A stretch of DNA of 64,000 nt from assembly GCA_964412195.1 (NCBI GenBank), contig CAYPNP010000008.1:124001-188000 (forward strand), given 5' to 3'. The notes beneath the pieces were generated by a model. It had not been told where the DNA came from and searched no databases. It saw nothing but the letters and a program-made list of their open reading frames with translations. Positions 8,723 through 17,568 of this stretch are shown here, in pieces. The DNA is from CAYPNP01 sp964412195 (GTDB lineage: Bacteria; Acidobacteriota; JAAYUB01). Each line of letters starts with the position of its first letter. Positions within the stretch are counted from its first letter, which is position 1. The position numbers and the translations under genes were made by a program.

Positions 8723-9745
8723 ATGAAAAAGAAACGCTCGGACAAGATGGAAGCGGACATCCTGGTGGGCGGTCAGGCGGTGATCGAGGGCGTGATGATG
8801 CGCACCCCGCGCGCCGTCGCCGTGGCCGTGCGCCAGCCGGACGGCGGGATCGCCGTGATGAAGGAGCGCGCCCCCCGCTGGACCGACCGCTTCCCGGTGC
8901 TGAAGTGGCCCATCGTCCGCGGCACGGCCATCCTGATCCAGTCGCTGATCCTGGGCATCCGGGCGCTGAACTGGTCCGCCGAGGTCGCCATGGCCGCGGA
9001 GGAAAGCGACAAGAAGGAGGCCGCGGAAACGAATTCCGGGGAGGCGGCAGCGCCGGCCCGTCCCAAGGAAAACCGCTGGCTGCTCATCGGCTCGCTGGTT
9101 TTCTCGCTGGCGGCCGGCGTGGCCCTGTTCGTGCTCGTCCCCTACTGGCTGAGCGCCCTCATCACCAAGGCCGCCTTCCCGGCCGGCGCCCACCGCGACG
9201 TCGTCCACGAGAACTGGCTCTTTTTCAACCTGGTGGACGGGGCCATCCGGGTGGTGTTTTTCCTGGTCTACATCCTGGCCATCTCGCTGATGAAGGACAT
9301 CCGGCGGGTCTTCCAGTACCACGGCGCGGAGCACAAGGTGGTCCACGTCTGGGAGGCCAAGGAGCCGATCGCCGTCGCCAGCGCCCGGCCCAAGTCCACG
9401 CTGCACCCCCGCTGCGGCACCAGCTTCCTGCTCTACGTCATGGCGGTGAGCATCGTGGTGTTCACCGTCTTCAAATTCGACTGGTGGGTGCTGAAGGTTG
9501 CCTCTCGGGTGGTCCTGCTGCCCCTGGTGGCGGGGATCTCCTACGAGCTGATCCGCCTGTCGGCGCGCTTCCCGGGCAACCCGTTCTGCCGCGTGCTGAT
9601 CGCGCCCGGCCTCCTGCTGCAGCGGATCACCACCAAGCCGCCCGACGACGGCATGCTCGAGGTCTCGGTCCGGGCGCTCCAAGAGGCGCTGGTCCTCGAG
9701 GACGAGATCCAGGCGGAAAGCGGCGGCAAGCCGACGGCCGCCTGA
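8723..9745 (+). CDS. DUF1385 (YqhQ-like) membrane protein
   Basis: A 340-residue protein of the DUF1385 family, function unknown. It has the conserved N-terminal block GGQAVIEGVMMR, two central hydrophobic segments (about 110-145 and 165-195), the hallmark YHGAEHK near residue 205 and another membrane segment at about 235-255. A charged Ala/Lys/Glu-rich linker lies near residues 90-120. The family commonly sits between rpmE and prfA, as here. The start at 8723 follows GACGAGAAGAG. A start at the later Met of MEADILVGG is also possible. Confidence 0.88.
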   Translation: MKKKRSDKMEADILVGGQAVIEGVMMRTPRAVAVAVRQPDGGIAVMKERAPRWTDRFPVLKWPIVRGTAILIQSLILGIRALNWSAEVAMAAEESDKKEAAETNSGEAAAPARPKENRWLLIGSLVFSLAAGVALFVLVPYWLSALITKAAFPAGAHRDVVHENWLFFNLVDGAIRVVFFLVYILAISLMKDIRRVFQYHGAEHKVVHVWEAKEPIAVASARPKSTLHPRCGTSFLLYVMAVSIVVFTVFKFDWWVLKVASRVVLLPLVAGISYELIRLSARFPGNPFCRVLIAPGLLLQRITTKPPDDGMLEVSVRALQEALVLEDEIQAESGGKPTAA

Positions 9746-9750
9746 GACGG

Positions 9751-9890
9751 GGCGGACATCGGACTTCGGATTCCGGACATCGGCAGCGGATGGGCAGGCT
9801 GGCAGCGGAACCGCGGGGGCGCGGCCGCTGCGTGGATCGTGCCGGGAGGCATTCCGGACGAAGTCCGATATCCGATGTCCGAACTCCGCC
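9751..9890. repeat. Inverted repeat of GGACATCGGACTTCGG type
   Basis: Left arm 9751-9778 and right arm 9851-9890 are imperfect reverse complements built from ATCGGACTTCGG-like words. The repeat fills most of the gap between the DUF1385 gene and prfA. Confidence 0.6.
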
Positions 9891-9923
9891 TCGCAATGAT
9901 CTGATCCGGAGGAAAATCGTCCC

Positions 9924-11000
9924 ATGTTCGACAAACTCGACGAAATTGAAAAGCAATACGGCGAACTGCACCGCCTCCTGGCCGATCCGGGCGTGGTGGG
10001 CAACCACCGCGAGTACCAGAAGCACGCCAAGGCGCTGAAGGCCATCGAGGAAGTGGTCGCCAAGTACCGCGAGTGGAAGACCTGCCAGCATCAACTGGAG
10101 GACGCCCGCCGGATGCTGGCCGAGGAGACCGACCCGGAGCTGCGGCAGCTCGCCCAGACGGAAGCCGATGAGCTGGCGGCCCGGATCCCGGCCTGCGAGG
10201 CTGAGCTGAAAGTCCTGCTCCTGCCCAAGGATCCCAACGACGAGAAGAACGTCATCCTGGAGATCCGCGCCGGTACCGGCGGGGACGAGGCGTCCCTATT
10301 CGCCGCCGACCTGTTCCGGATGTACACCCGGTACGCCGAACGGATGGGCTGGCGGGTGTCGATCATCTCCGCCCACGAGAGCGGGGTGGGCGGCTACAAG
10401 GAAATCATCGGCGAGGTCGAGGGGGAGCGGGTCTTCAGCCGGCTCAAGTACGAGAGCGGCGTCCATCGGGTGCAACGCGTCCCGGCCACCGAGGCCAGCG
10501 GCCGCATCCACACCTCGGCTGTGACGGTGGCCATCCTGCCCGAGGCTGAGGACGTCGAGATCCAGGTCGACTCGAAGGACATCCGCGTCGACACCTTCTG
10601 CTCCTCCGGCCCCGGCGGACAGTCGGTGAACACCACCTACTCCGCCATCCGGCTCACCCACCTGCCCACCGGCCTGGTCGTCAGCTGCCAGGACGAGAAG
10701 AGCCAGATCAAAAACAAGGCCAAGGCGATGAAGGTCCTGATGGCCCGGCTCTATGAGCTGGAGCGGGAGAAGCAGGACCAGGAGATAGCCGCCAACCGCC
10801 GCTCCCAAGTGGGCACCGGCGACCGCAGCGAAAAGATCCGTACCTACAACTTCCCCCAGAACCGGGTCACCGACCACCGCATCGGCCTGACCCTGCACCA
10901 GCTGGACCTCGTGTTGGAGGGAGCACTGGGCAGCCTGCTCGAGCCGCTACTGGCCCATTTCGAGGCCGAGAAGCTGAAGCAGCTCGTCACCACCGCCTGA
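9924..11000 (+). CDS. prfA: Peptide chain release factor 1
   Basis: A 358-residue class I release factor that hydrolyses peptidyl-tRNA at UAA and UAG stop codons. The tripeptide anticodon PAT at residues 187-189 is the RF1 type (RF2 has SPF). The catalytic GGQ lies at residues 231-233 in SSGPGGQSVNTT. Length and domain order are standard. GGAGG lies upstream of the ATG. It is followed by prmC, whose product methylates the GGQ glutamine. Confidence 0.98.
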   Translation: MFDKLDEIEKQYGELHRLLADPGVVGNHREYQKHAKALKAIEEVVAKYREWKTCQHQLEDARRMLAEETDPELRQLAQTEADELAARIPACEAELKVLLLPKDPNDEKNVILEIRAGTGGDEASLFAADLFRMYTRYAERMGWRVSIISAHESGVGGYKEIIGEVEGERVFSRLKYESGVHRVQRVPATEASGRIHTSAVTVAILPEAEDVEIQVDSKDIRVDTFCSSGPGGQSVNTTYSAIRLTHLPTGLVVSCQDEKSQIKNKAKAMKVLMARLYELEREKQDQEIAANRRSQVGTGDRSEKIRTYNFPQNRVTDHRIGLTLHQLDLVLEGALGSLLEPLLAHFEAEKLKQLVTTA

Positions 11001-11017
11001 ATCACCTCACAATTTCA

Positions 11018-11048
11018 TTGATTCCGGCCGTCCCTCCGGGTGTAGAAT
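11018..11048 (+). promoter_or_regulatory. Possible internal promoter for prmC
   Basis: TTGATT (11018-11023) and TAGAAT (11043-11048), 19-base spacer, 26 bases before the prmC ATG. The spacer is long. Confidence 0.3.
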
Positions 11049-11074
11049 ACCCGAAACTCGGAGCCTGAACCTAC

Positions 11075-11956
11075 ATGGTCAATGTCGACGCCGCCCATGA
11101 GGCCGCCACCATCTCCACCCTCCAGGGGGTGATGAGCGCCTGGTTGCGGTCCCGGCAGGTGCCGGAACCGGCCCGCGACGCCGAGCTGCTGCTGCGCGCC
11201 GCGCTGGGTCGGGACCAGGCCTTCATCATCGCCCACCCCCGCGAACCGGTGGCCGACGACGTCCGGGCGCACGCGCTGGAGCTGGCCCGCCGCCGGGCCG
11301 ACGGCGAGCCGATCCAGTACCTGGTGGGGGAGTGGGAATTCTGGCGGGACATCTTTGCCGTGACGCCGGACGTACTCATCCCGCGCCCGGAGACCGAGCT
11401 GCTGGTGGAGCAGGGGGCCCGGCTGCTGGCCGGCCTTCCTTCGCCCTGGATCCTGGACCTGGCCACCGGCAGCGGCTGCATCGGGCTGAGCCTGCTGCGC
11501 GAGCTGCCTTCCGCCCGGGTGGTGGCCTCCGATATCTCGGCCCGGGCTCTCCGCGTGGCGGCCGCCAACGCCGGCCGCCTGGGACTGGCGGACCGCTGGC
11601 AGGGACTCCGGGGCGACGGGCTGTCCGCCTTCCGGGCGCTGCCGGCCGGCTTCTTCCGCCTCATCGCCGCCAATCCTCCATACATCGCCGGGGAGCGCTA
11701 CGGCGAGCTGCCCGCGGAAGTGCGCGATTGGGAGCCGCGGCTCGCCCTCGACGGCGGGGCCGACGGGCTTCGTTATTACCGGGAGTGGATCCCCGCCGCG
11801 CTGGAACGGCTCCGGCCGGGCGGGCACCTGCTGATGGAGTTCGGGTTCGGTCAGTGGGACTTCCTGCAGGAGATCTTGAACGCGACCGGCCAGCGGTTCG
11901 AGATGTTCCACGACCTCGCCGGCCACCCGCGCGCCTTCCACCTCCGCCGCGACTGA
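11075..11956 (+). CDS. prmC: Release factor glutamine N5-methyltransferase
   Basis: A 293-residue HemK/PrmC-family enzyme that uses S-adenosylmethionine to methylate the Gln of the release-factor GGQ motif. It shows the N-terminal helical domain, IPRPETELLVE, the SAM-binding LDLATGSGCIG (about residues 127-137) and the substrate-amide motif NPPYI near residue 204. GGAG precedes the ATG. Genetic linkage to prfA is the classical arrangement. Confidence 0.96.
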   Translation: MVNVDAAHEAATISTLQGVMSAWLRSRQVPEPARDAELLLRAALGRDQAFIIAHPREPVADDVRAHALELARRRADGEPIQYLVGEWEFWRDIFAVTPDVLIPRPETELLVEQGARLLAGLPSPWILDLATGSGCIGLSLLRELPSARVVASDISARALRVAAANAGRLGLADRWQGLRGDGLSAFRALPAGFFRLIAANPPYIAGERYGELPAEVRDWEPRLALDGGADGLRYYREWIPAALERLRPGGHLLMEFGFGQWDFLQEILNATGQRFEMFHDLAGHPRAFHLRRD

Positions 11957-12057
11957 TTCACCACAAAGGCACAAAGAACACAAAGGGAATCCTTGAACAT
12001 TCCTGGATTGTTCAAGCGTTAAAGGCCTTCTTTGTGCCCTTTGTGGCTTTGTGGTGA
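11957..12057. repeat. Long inverted-repeat element, copy 2 (CACAAAG family)
   Basis: Arms 11957-11987 and 12026-12057 are reverse complements beginning TTCACCACAAAGGCACAAAG, almost the same words as the 3138-3320 element. Inside is a perfect 8-base palindrome, CTTGAACA...TGTTCAAG. The element lies exactly between the convergent ends of prmC and the DUF4340 gene and could serve as a bidirectional transcription stop. Confidence 0.85.
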
Positions 12058-12058
12058 G

Positions 12059-13411
12059 CTATTTCTTTGACTTCTCGAGCCAGGCGGCCGGGTCGAATTT
12101 CAGCTTGCCCCAATCGGCGGCCGGGATTCGCATCACCGAAGGGAATTCCTGGTTGCGGATGAACACCTGCCCGTCGGATTCCTTCCCTACCAGGAGCGTG
12201 GTGCCCGGCTTGTTCTCCTCGTCGAGGATGATCCGGGCGGCGGGCGGCTCCAGCCCGTAAGCCGACGGCGCCGCCGGCTGGTCGATGAAGGCCGACGCCT
12301 TCAGGTCCTTGAGTGCGCCGAGGTAGTCCTCGACCTTCTGCCGGTCCAAGGCGGGAGTGGCGGACGGTTGCCGCCAGTGCCAGACATCATCCTTTTCCTT
12401 GTACAGGACGGTCTTGTCCGCCCCTCTCCAGAATGTGATCCCCTTGACTTCGAACGGGAAGAACTCCGCCAGGCCGCGGCTGCGGATCTGGTCCAGGGGC
12501 ACATCCAGGGTCGACAGGAACGCCGCCGGCAGGGTGAAATAGTCGCCCCGGCCCGCGTTGAGCGCCAGGACGTTGGCAGCACCCGGGGCAAACGGCGAAT
12601 CGGCCCCGATCTCCAGGATCTGCCCTTCCCCGCTTTCGAGCTGCAGCGACACGCGGTAGCGGACCGGACCGAAGGCCGCCTTGACCTTCGCCGGATCGAC
12701 GGCATCCAGGTGGTCGGCGATCTTCTGCTCGCTCAGCTTCCGCAGGAGGTTCTCCACCTCGGTGTCGTCCGCCCGGGCGGCCACCGGGGCTTCGACGAAC
12801 CAGTTGTACCCCTTCTTGGCGAGCTTGAGCCCCTGGGCGGGCCGCTGCACCTCGGCCGACTTCACGGCGTAGAGGTCGAACCGGAGGGCGTTCCCCTCGC
12901 GCAGCCGCTCCAGGTCGGCGGTGAACTTGTCCCGGGTGTAGCGAGAGACCAGATAAATCTTCGGGTCGTTGCCCCGGCGGGCATAGTAGGACGAGCCGGT
13001 CGGGTTCTCCAAGCCGAACTCCACCTTGAAGACCTTGGCCTTCTCGTCCTCGAACGTCACCACCAGGTTGGGCTTGTCCAGCCCGTAGGACGCCGGGGTC
13101 TTCCCCTGCTCGTCGACCACCCGGTCGTAGTCGAGGGTGGCCGCGGCCAGCGCCAGGTTGTTCCACTCCTCCTTGTTGCCGGGCGCGGCGACCGGCTTCT
13201 CGAGGGTCCACTTCCGGTCCCCACGCACGGCGGCGATCACCGCGCCGTCGCTGGTGAGCGCGATCCGTCGGATCTTGGCCTCGTCCATCTTGAAGAGATA
13301 CCGGGTCTCGGCGGCCCCCTCCTCCGGTTTCGCGGGTTCCTTGAGGAGCAGGACCGCCGCCAGGAGGGCCACTGCCAGGATCGCCAGGGTCAGCGTACCC
13401 TTGAACTTCAT
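12059..13411 (-). CDS. DUF4340 domain protein of a Gld-type ABC operon
   Basis: A 450-residue protein with one N-terminal membrane segment (about residues 5-24) and a long extracytoplasmic part of repeated DUF4340-like modules, for example LDKPNLVVTFEDE and LEPPAARIILDEE. The likely start is the ATG at 13411, which overlaps the stop of the GldG-like gene by four bases (ATGA). The frame extends upstream without coding character. It is the last gene of a four-gene ABC operon. DUF4340 proteins regularly follow GldG-like genes and may be accessory subunits, but the transported substrate is unknown. Confidence 0.85.
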   Translation of the reverse strand: MKFKGTLTLAILAVALLAAVLLLKEPAKPEEGAAETRYLFKMDEAKIRRIALTSDGAVIAAVRGDRKWTLEKPVAAPGNKEEWNNLALAAATLDYDRVVDEQGKTPASYGLDKPNLVVTFEDEKAKVFKVEFGLENPTGSSYYARRGNDPKIYLVSRYTRDKFTADLERLREGNALRFDLYAVKSAEVQRPAQGLKLAKKGYNWFVEAPVAARADDTEVENLLRKLSEQKIADHLDAVDPAKVKAAFGPVRYRVSLQLESGEGQILEIGADSPFAPGAANVLALNAGRGDYFTLPAAFLSTLDVPLDQIRSRGLAEFFPFEVKGITFWRGADKTVLYKEKDDVWHWRQPSATPALDRQKVEDYLGALKDLKASAFIDQPAAPSAYGLEPPAARIILDEENKPGTTLLVGKESDGQVFIRNQEFPSVMRIPAADWGKLKFDPAAWLEKSKK

Positions 13412-14946
13412 CGCTTCCTTCTCCGCATCACGACCACCACCACGCCGGCCACCAGCGGGATCAGGGGCAGCAGCAGCACCGCGCCGTAGAAGACCAGCTT
13501 CATCTGGGCCTCGGTCAGGAAGATGCGCCGGTCGGAGGGATTGCGCGGCCGGATGGAGATGAGATCCTCGTCCATGGCCAGCCAGTTGACGGCGTTGAGA
13601 AAGATGTCGCCGTTGAGCTGGGTGTTGAAATAAGAGTTGGCGGCGAAATCGGAGTCGCCGATAAGGGCCAGGCGGGCCTTCCCCTTCTTGTCCGCGCCGT
13701 GGATCTCGCGCTCGGCGGCCAGGCCGATGGCGAGCGGCCCCGGCAGGTCCTTGCCTTCGTCGAATTGGGCGGTGCCGGATTTCTCCAGGCCCGCGAGGTC
13801 GGTCTCGCCCCAGCTGTCCCGCCCCGTCTCCAGGAATTTCTGGAGGGTGGTCCCCGCCGGCGGCGGCGCCGCCTCGGCCAGGGACCGGACCAGCGGGTAG
13901 AGGGACATGGCCCGCAGCCCGCGGGTGATGGGATGGTCGGGATACTGCGTCACCAGCGGAACGCCGGGGCCGGTCCCCAGGAGCTGACTGATGTTGCTGG
14001 TGTCCAGCACCAGGTCGTTCTGGACGGTCACCCCCCATTGGGCCGCGAGGGGGGCCAGGCTCGCCGACGGCGCAGGATCGACCATGACCAGCAGCGCGCC
14101 GCCGCGTTTGGAGTAATCCTCCAGCCACTGGACCTCCTGGTCGAACAGCTCCTTCTGGGGACCGGCTACCACCAGCACGCGGCAGTCGGCGGGGACGCCC
14201 TTGGCCTGCACCAGGTTGACCGAGACCACTTCGTAGTTGTTCTTCTTGAGCGCCGCCGCCGCGGTGGAATAGCCCTGCCCCTGGAAGTCGCTGATCGAAT
14301 GCTCGCCGTGACCCTCCACGAAATAGACCTTTTTGACCTGGTCCCGGGTGACCTTCAGGATCGCGGCCGTGAGCTTGGATTCGTCGGCGTCCTCCACCAG
14401 CTCGGTGCGGCGGCCGTACTCCACCACCACCGTGTTGTAGACCCGCACGTTGTAGCGGCGCGCCTGGTCGGGATTCCGGTCGGGGTCCAACGTCTTCCAG
14501 CGCACCTGGGCGGACAGGGACCGGTACTCTTCCAGCAGGTCGATGATCCGCTGCGGCTTGTCCTTGGCGAACAGGATCAGCTGGACCGGCTGTTTCAGTC
14601 CCTGGAGCAGCTTTTCCGTCTGGTCCGACAGCGAATACAGCTTGTCCGGCGTCGTGTCGAGCCGGCGGTTGAAGCGCACCGCCAGCATGTTCGCCAGGCC
14701 CAGCACCACCAGCAGGATCACCACGGAGATCACAAAGTTGGCGCCGTGGAGCGCCTTGCGGCTGCGGATGAATTCGCCCAGGGCCGCCTGGTTCAGGATG
14801 GCGCCCGCCACCAGCAGGAGCCCGCCGGCGAACAGCACGATGTAGTGGGCCTTGGTCCAGCTGCCCGACACGTTGGCCCAGATCAGCCCAGCCGCCACGA
14901 CCGCCAGGCCCGCCAGAGGCGCGATTTTCTTGAGTAGGTCCAGCAT
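13408..14946 (-). CDS. GldG-like ABC-associated membrane protein
   Basis: A 512-residue protein with three hydrophobic helices in the first ~100 residues and one C-terminal helix (about 483-505) ending in MRRRKR. The extracytoplasmic middle contains the family motif VYFVEGHGEHSI and a Rossmann-like region (VLVVAGPQKELFDQEVQWL) typical of ABC_transp_aux/GldG proteins. It starts one base after the permease stop codon and overlaps the DUF4340 gene. Homologues in Bacteroidota belong to GldAFG, but similar operons are widespread in non-gliding bacteria. Confidence 0.87.
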   Translation of the reverse strand: MLDLLKKIAPLAGLAVVAAGLIWANVSGSWTKAHYIVLFAGGLLLVAGAILNQAALGEFIRSRKALHGANFVISVVILLVVLGLANMLAVRFNRRLDTTPDKLYSLSDQTEKLLQGLKQPVQLILFAKDKPQRIIDLLEEYRSLSAQVRWKTLDPDRNPDQARRYNVRVYNTVVVEYGRRTELVEDADESKLTAAILKVTRDQVKKVYFVEGHGEHSISDFQGQGYSTAAAALKKNNYEVVSVNLVQAKGVPADCRVLVVAGPQKELFDQEVQWLEDYSKRGGALLVMVDPAPSASLAPLAAQWGVTVQNDLVLDTSNISQLLGTGPGVPLVTQYPDHPITRGLRAMSLYPLVRSLAEAAPPPAGTTLQKFLETGRDSWGETDLAGLEKSGTAQFDEGKDLPGPLAIGLAAEREIHGADKKGKARLALIGDSDFAANSYFNTQLNGDIFLNAVNWLAMDEDLISIRPRNPSDRRIFLTEAQMKLVFYGAVLLLPLIPLVAGVVVVVMRRRKR

Positions 14947-14947
14947 C

Positions 14948-15706
14948 TCAGCCTCTCCACCGCATGGTTTCCAGCGAGCGATACGTCAGGAAGACGCCGA
15001 AGACGCTCACGCTCACGAAGTAGACGACGTGGGAAAGATCCAGCACGCCTTTCTGGAAGTCCTCCAGGTGCCGCAGGGGCGAGAGGTAGCTCAGGACGCC
15101 CCGGATCCCCTCCGTTCCGCTCTCGGCGAAGATGTTCATGAACCAGAGCACCAGCACGAAGACGAAGGTGAGGATGGCGGCGATGATCTGGTTTTCAGTC
15201 AGGGTCGACAGGAAACTGCCCAGGCTCAGGATGGCCGCCGCGAACAGGACCAGCCCCAGGTAGGCCACCAGCGTCGGGCCGGTGTCGGGCGCCGCGGAGA
15301 GGAACAGCGGCGTCATCAGCAGCGCCGAGCCGGCGAACAACACCAGGCAGAACACCAAGTTGGCCAGGAACTTCCCGAAGATGATCTGCAGGTTGTAGAG
15401 GGGGGAGGTGAAGAGGAGCTCGTAGGTCCCCTTCTTCTTTTCCTCCGCGTACACCCCCATGGTGATCAGGGGCACCAGGAAGAGCAGGATGGTGCTCAGC
15501 CAGCCGAAGTAGTACCGGGTCACGAGCTGGGGCGCGTTGACGGCCTCGTAGCCCATGCCCATGGAGGTCTGCCGGGCCAGATCCGAGAAGATCAGGAAGA
15601 AGACGAAGCCGGAGATCAGCAGGAACAGCGTCAGGGTAACGTAGGCGATGGGAGAATAGAAGTAGCTCTTCAGCTCCTTCTGGAACACGTGCCAGATCTT
15701 TCTCAT
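14948..15706 (-). CDS. ABC-2 type permease (GldF-like)
   Basis: A 252-residue inner-membrane permease with six hydrophobic helices. It opens with MRKIWHVFQKELKSYFYSP, the usual start of GldF/NosY-type permeases, and contains EEKKKGTYELLFTSP, the conserved cytoplasmic coupling segment. Its ATG overlaps the ATPase stop by four bases, indicating translational coupling. It forms the membrane channel with the upstream ATPase. Confidence 0.92.
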   Translation of the reverse strand: MRKIWHVFQKELKSYFYSPIAYVTLTLFLLISGFVFFLIFSDLARQTSMGMGYEAVNAPQLVTRYYFGWLSTILLFLVPLITMGVYAEEKKKGTYELLFTSPLYNLQIIFGKFLANLVFCLVLFAGSALLMTPLFLSAAPDTGPTLVAYLGLVLFAAAILSLGSFLSTLTENQIIAAILTFVFVLVLWFMNIFAESGTEGIRGVLSYLSPLRHLEDFQKGVLDLSHVVYFVSVSVFGVFLTYRSLETMRWRG

Positions 15707-16704
15707 GCGTTCACCTCCGGAGAGGATTCTTCAGCCGCGGGCGGTTCCGCACCCCCGCTGTCGGACGGTTCCTTCTCTTCCGTGGTCAGCTCCAGGAAGA
15801 CGTCCTCAAGGGTCGCCCGACGGATATGCATCTCGTAGAGGTCCAGCCCGGCGCCGACGATCCTGCGGGCCAGGGCCGGCCGGTCCTGCTCCCGGTCGAG
15901 CGCCAGCGTGGTTTTCCAGACGCCGGTTTCGTCGGCGGGCTGGAGAGCGAAGTCGATCCCGGCCAGTTCCGGGGCCAGCGCCGCGCGCACCGCCGCCTCG
16001 GCACCGCCCACAAGCAGCTCCAGGGCGGCCTTGCCTCGGGCGGCGCGGGTCAGGTTGGCCGGCGTGTCCTCGGTCAGGATGCGCCCCTTGTTGATGATGA
16101 GGACCCGGTCGCACACCTGGCTCACTTCCGGAAGGATGTGCGAGGAGAGGATGATGGTGTGGTCCCGGCCGAGGCCCCGGATCAGCTCCCGGACCTCGCG
16201 GATCTGGGCGGGATCCAGCCCGATGGTGGGCTCGTCCAGGACGATCACCTCGGGATCGTGGACCAGCGCCTGGGCCAGGCCCACCCGCTGCCGGAAGCCC
16301 TTGGACAGCTGCCGGATCAGCCGGTTGCGGACGCTCTCCAGGCCGCACTTGGCCACGATGCGCCCCAGCGCGGCCGGCAAGTCGGCGGCGGGCACGCCCT
16401 TGATCTGGGCCACGAAGCGGAGGTACTCCTCCACCGTCAGCTCGGGATACAGGGGCACGTTTTCCGGGAGGTAGCCCACCCGTTCCTTCACCGCGATGGG
16501 ATTCTCGTAGACATCCAGGCCGTCGATGCGGCAGCGGCCGCGGGAGGCGGGCATGTAGCCGGTCAGGATCCGCATGGTGGTCGTCTTGCCGGCCCCGTTG
16601 GGGCCCAGGAAGCCGAGGATCTCGCCCTTGGGGACGGTGAACGTCACGTCCTCGATCGCCTTGAAGTCGCCGTAGTATTTGGTCAGGCCTTCCACTTCGA
16701 TCAC
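15703..16704 (-). CDS. ABC transporter ATP-binding protein (GldA/CcmA-like)
   Basis: A 333-residue ATPase with Walker A GPNGAGKTT (about residues 37-45), signature LSKGFRQRVGLAQ, Walker B VIVLDEP and switch-His SSHIL. A C-terminal extension of about 110 residues ends in an acidic tail. The start is taken as GTG at 16704 because AAGGAGGA lies four bases upstream. A frame-extending ATG at 16764 lacks such a site. First gene of the operon with the permease, GldG-like and DUF4340 proteins. Confidence 0.92.
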   Translation of the reverse strand: MIEVEGLTKYYGDFKAIEDVTFTVPKGEILGFLGPNGAGKTTTMRILTGYMPASRGRCRIDGLDVYENPIAVKERVGYLPENVPLYPELTVEEYLRFVAQIKGVPAADLPAALGRIVAKCGLESVRNRLIRQLSKGFRQRVGLAQALVHDPEVIVLDEPTIGLDPAQIREVRELIRGLGRDHTIILSSHILPEVSQVCDRVLIINKGRILTEDTPANLTRAARGKAALELLVGGAEAAVRAALAPELAGIDFALQPADETGVWKTTLALDREQDRPALARRIVGAGLDLYEMHIRRATLEDVFLELTTEEKEPSDSGGAEPPAAEESSPEVNA

Positions 16705-16831
16705 GGGGTCCTCCTTCGCCGAGACGGCGGTGGTGCGGGTGCGGCCGGCGCCTCCCGGCCGCAAAGCACGTCACTATACCCAAAGCGGGGCGGGTTGTAA
16801 AGGGGGGATGCCGCGACAGCCGCCCGGATGG

Positions 16832-16837
16832 TATAAT
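16832..16837 (+). promoter_or_regulatory. -10 element upstream of zinc-ribbon gene
   Basis: A perfect TATAAT sits 71 bases before the ATG at 16908. No good -35 hexamer is found at normal spacing, so only the -10 is called. Confidence 0.35.
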
Positions 16838-16907
16838 ACGTCGGGGTTTGAATCCGGTTGAGAGAATGCGGATTAAATCCGGCGTATGCCGCCCCCCGGA
16901 GACTGTC

Positions 16908-17351
16908 ATGGCCCGCCACCCGAAACGGCACCAAACCGCCGTGAAGAAATCATCTGCCGGCCCCCTCCTGCATTGCGCCTGCCCTCACTGCCACGCCTCG
17001 CTGCACGAAGGGGAACTCCTGACCCTGCTCGTGCAGCGGGCCGACGGGGCGCGGGGCCGGCTCAGCCTGAGCCCCTTCCTGAACGATTTCGCCAGCGCCA
17101 GCTCCATCGAGCTGCCCGACGGCAAGGAGGTGTCCGGCCTTTTCTGCCCGGCGTGCGGCCACTCCCTCCGCGAGGAGCAGAAGTGCGGCGAGTGCGGCGC
17201 GCACGTCGCCCGTATCCGGATCCGCGTGGAACCCGACGCGTTCGACTTCTTCCTCTGCCTGCGGAAGAGCTGCTTCTGGCACGGCGTCAGCGATGAAGCC
17301 CGCCTTCGGATGATGGCGGATATCATCGGGGCGCCCGCCGCCGGAGCTTAA
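16908..17351 (+). CDS. Zinc-ribbon protein of unknown function
   Basis: A 147-residue soluble protein with several paired cysteines: CACPHCH near residues 25-31, LFCPACGH and KCGECGAH in the middle, and CLRKSCFWHG near the C-terminus. These suggest two or more zinc sites. No characterised family was recognised. The start at 16908 follows CCCGGAGA. The frame also allows an ATG at 16848. It is divergent from the Gld-type operon and precedes the porin-cytochrome genes, but a promoter separates it from them. Confidence 0.75.
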   Translation: MARHPKRHQTAVKKSSAGPLLHCACPHCHASLHEGELLTLLVQRADGARGRLSLSPFLNDFASASSIELPDGKEVSGLFCPACGHSLREEQKCGECGAHVARIRIRVEPDAFDFFLCLRKSCFWHGVSDEARLRMMADIIGAPAAGA

Positions 17352-17490
17352 GTTCCGCGGCGCCGTCGAAGCACGGGCCGGAGAAGGAGCATCCCCCGCG
17401 GTCCTTCCCAGCGACCCAACCAACCCGGGTAGGGGAGGTTTTCCGTCGGACAGAGATCGTCAGCGTTGCAATAATAATGAAGGATACGGC

Positions 17491-17519
17491 TTGACTGTTC
17501 GCTGAATCTCCATTAAAAT
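17491..17519 (+). promoter_or_regulatory. Sigma70-type promoter of the porin-cytochrome genes
   Basis: TTGACT (17491-17496), a 17-base spacer and TAAAAT (17514-17519) lie 50 bases upstream of the barrel gene start. It is one of the best-matching promoters in the window and lies in an A+T-rich stretch unlike the surrounding DNA. Confidence 0.7.
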
Positions 17520-17568
17520 CTGCACCGTAGCTTATCGATTTTTACATTTCATCCGAGGCGAAAACGCC

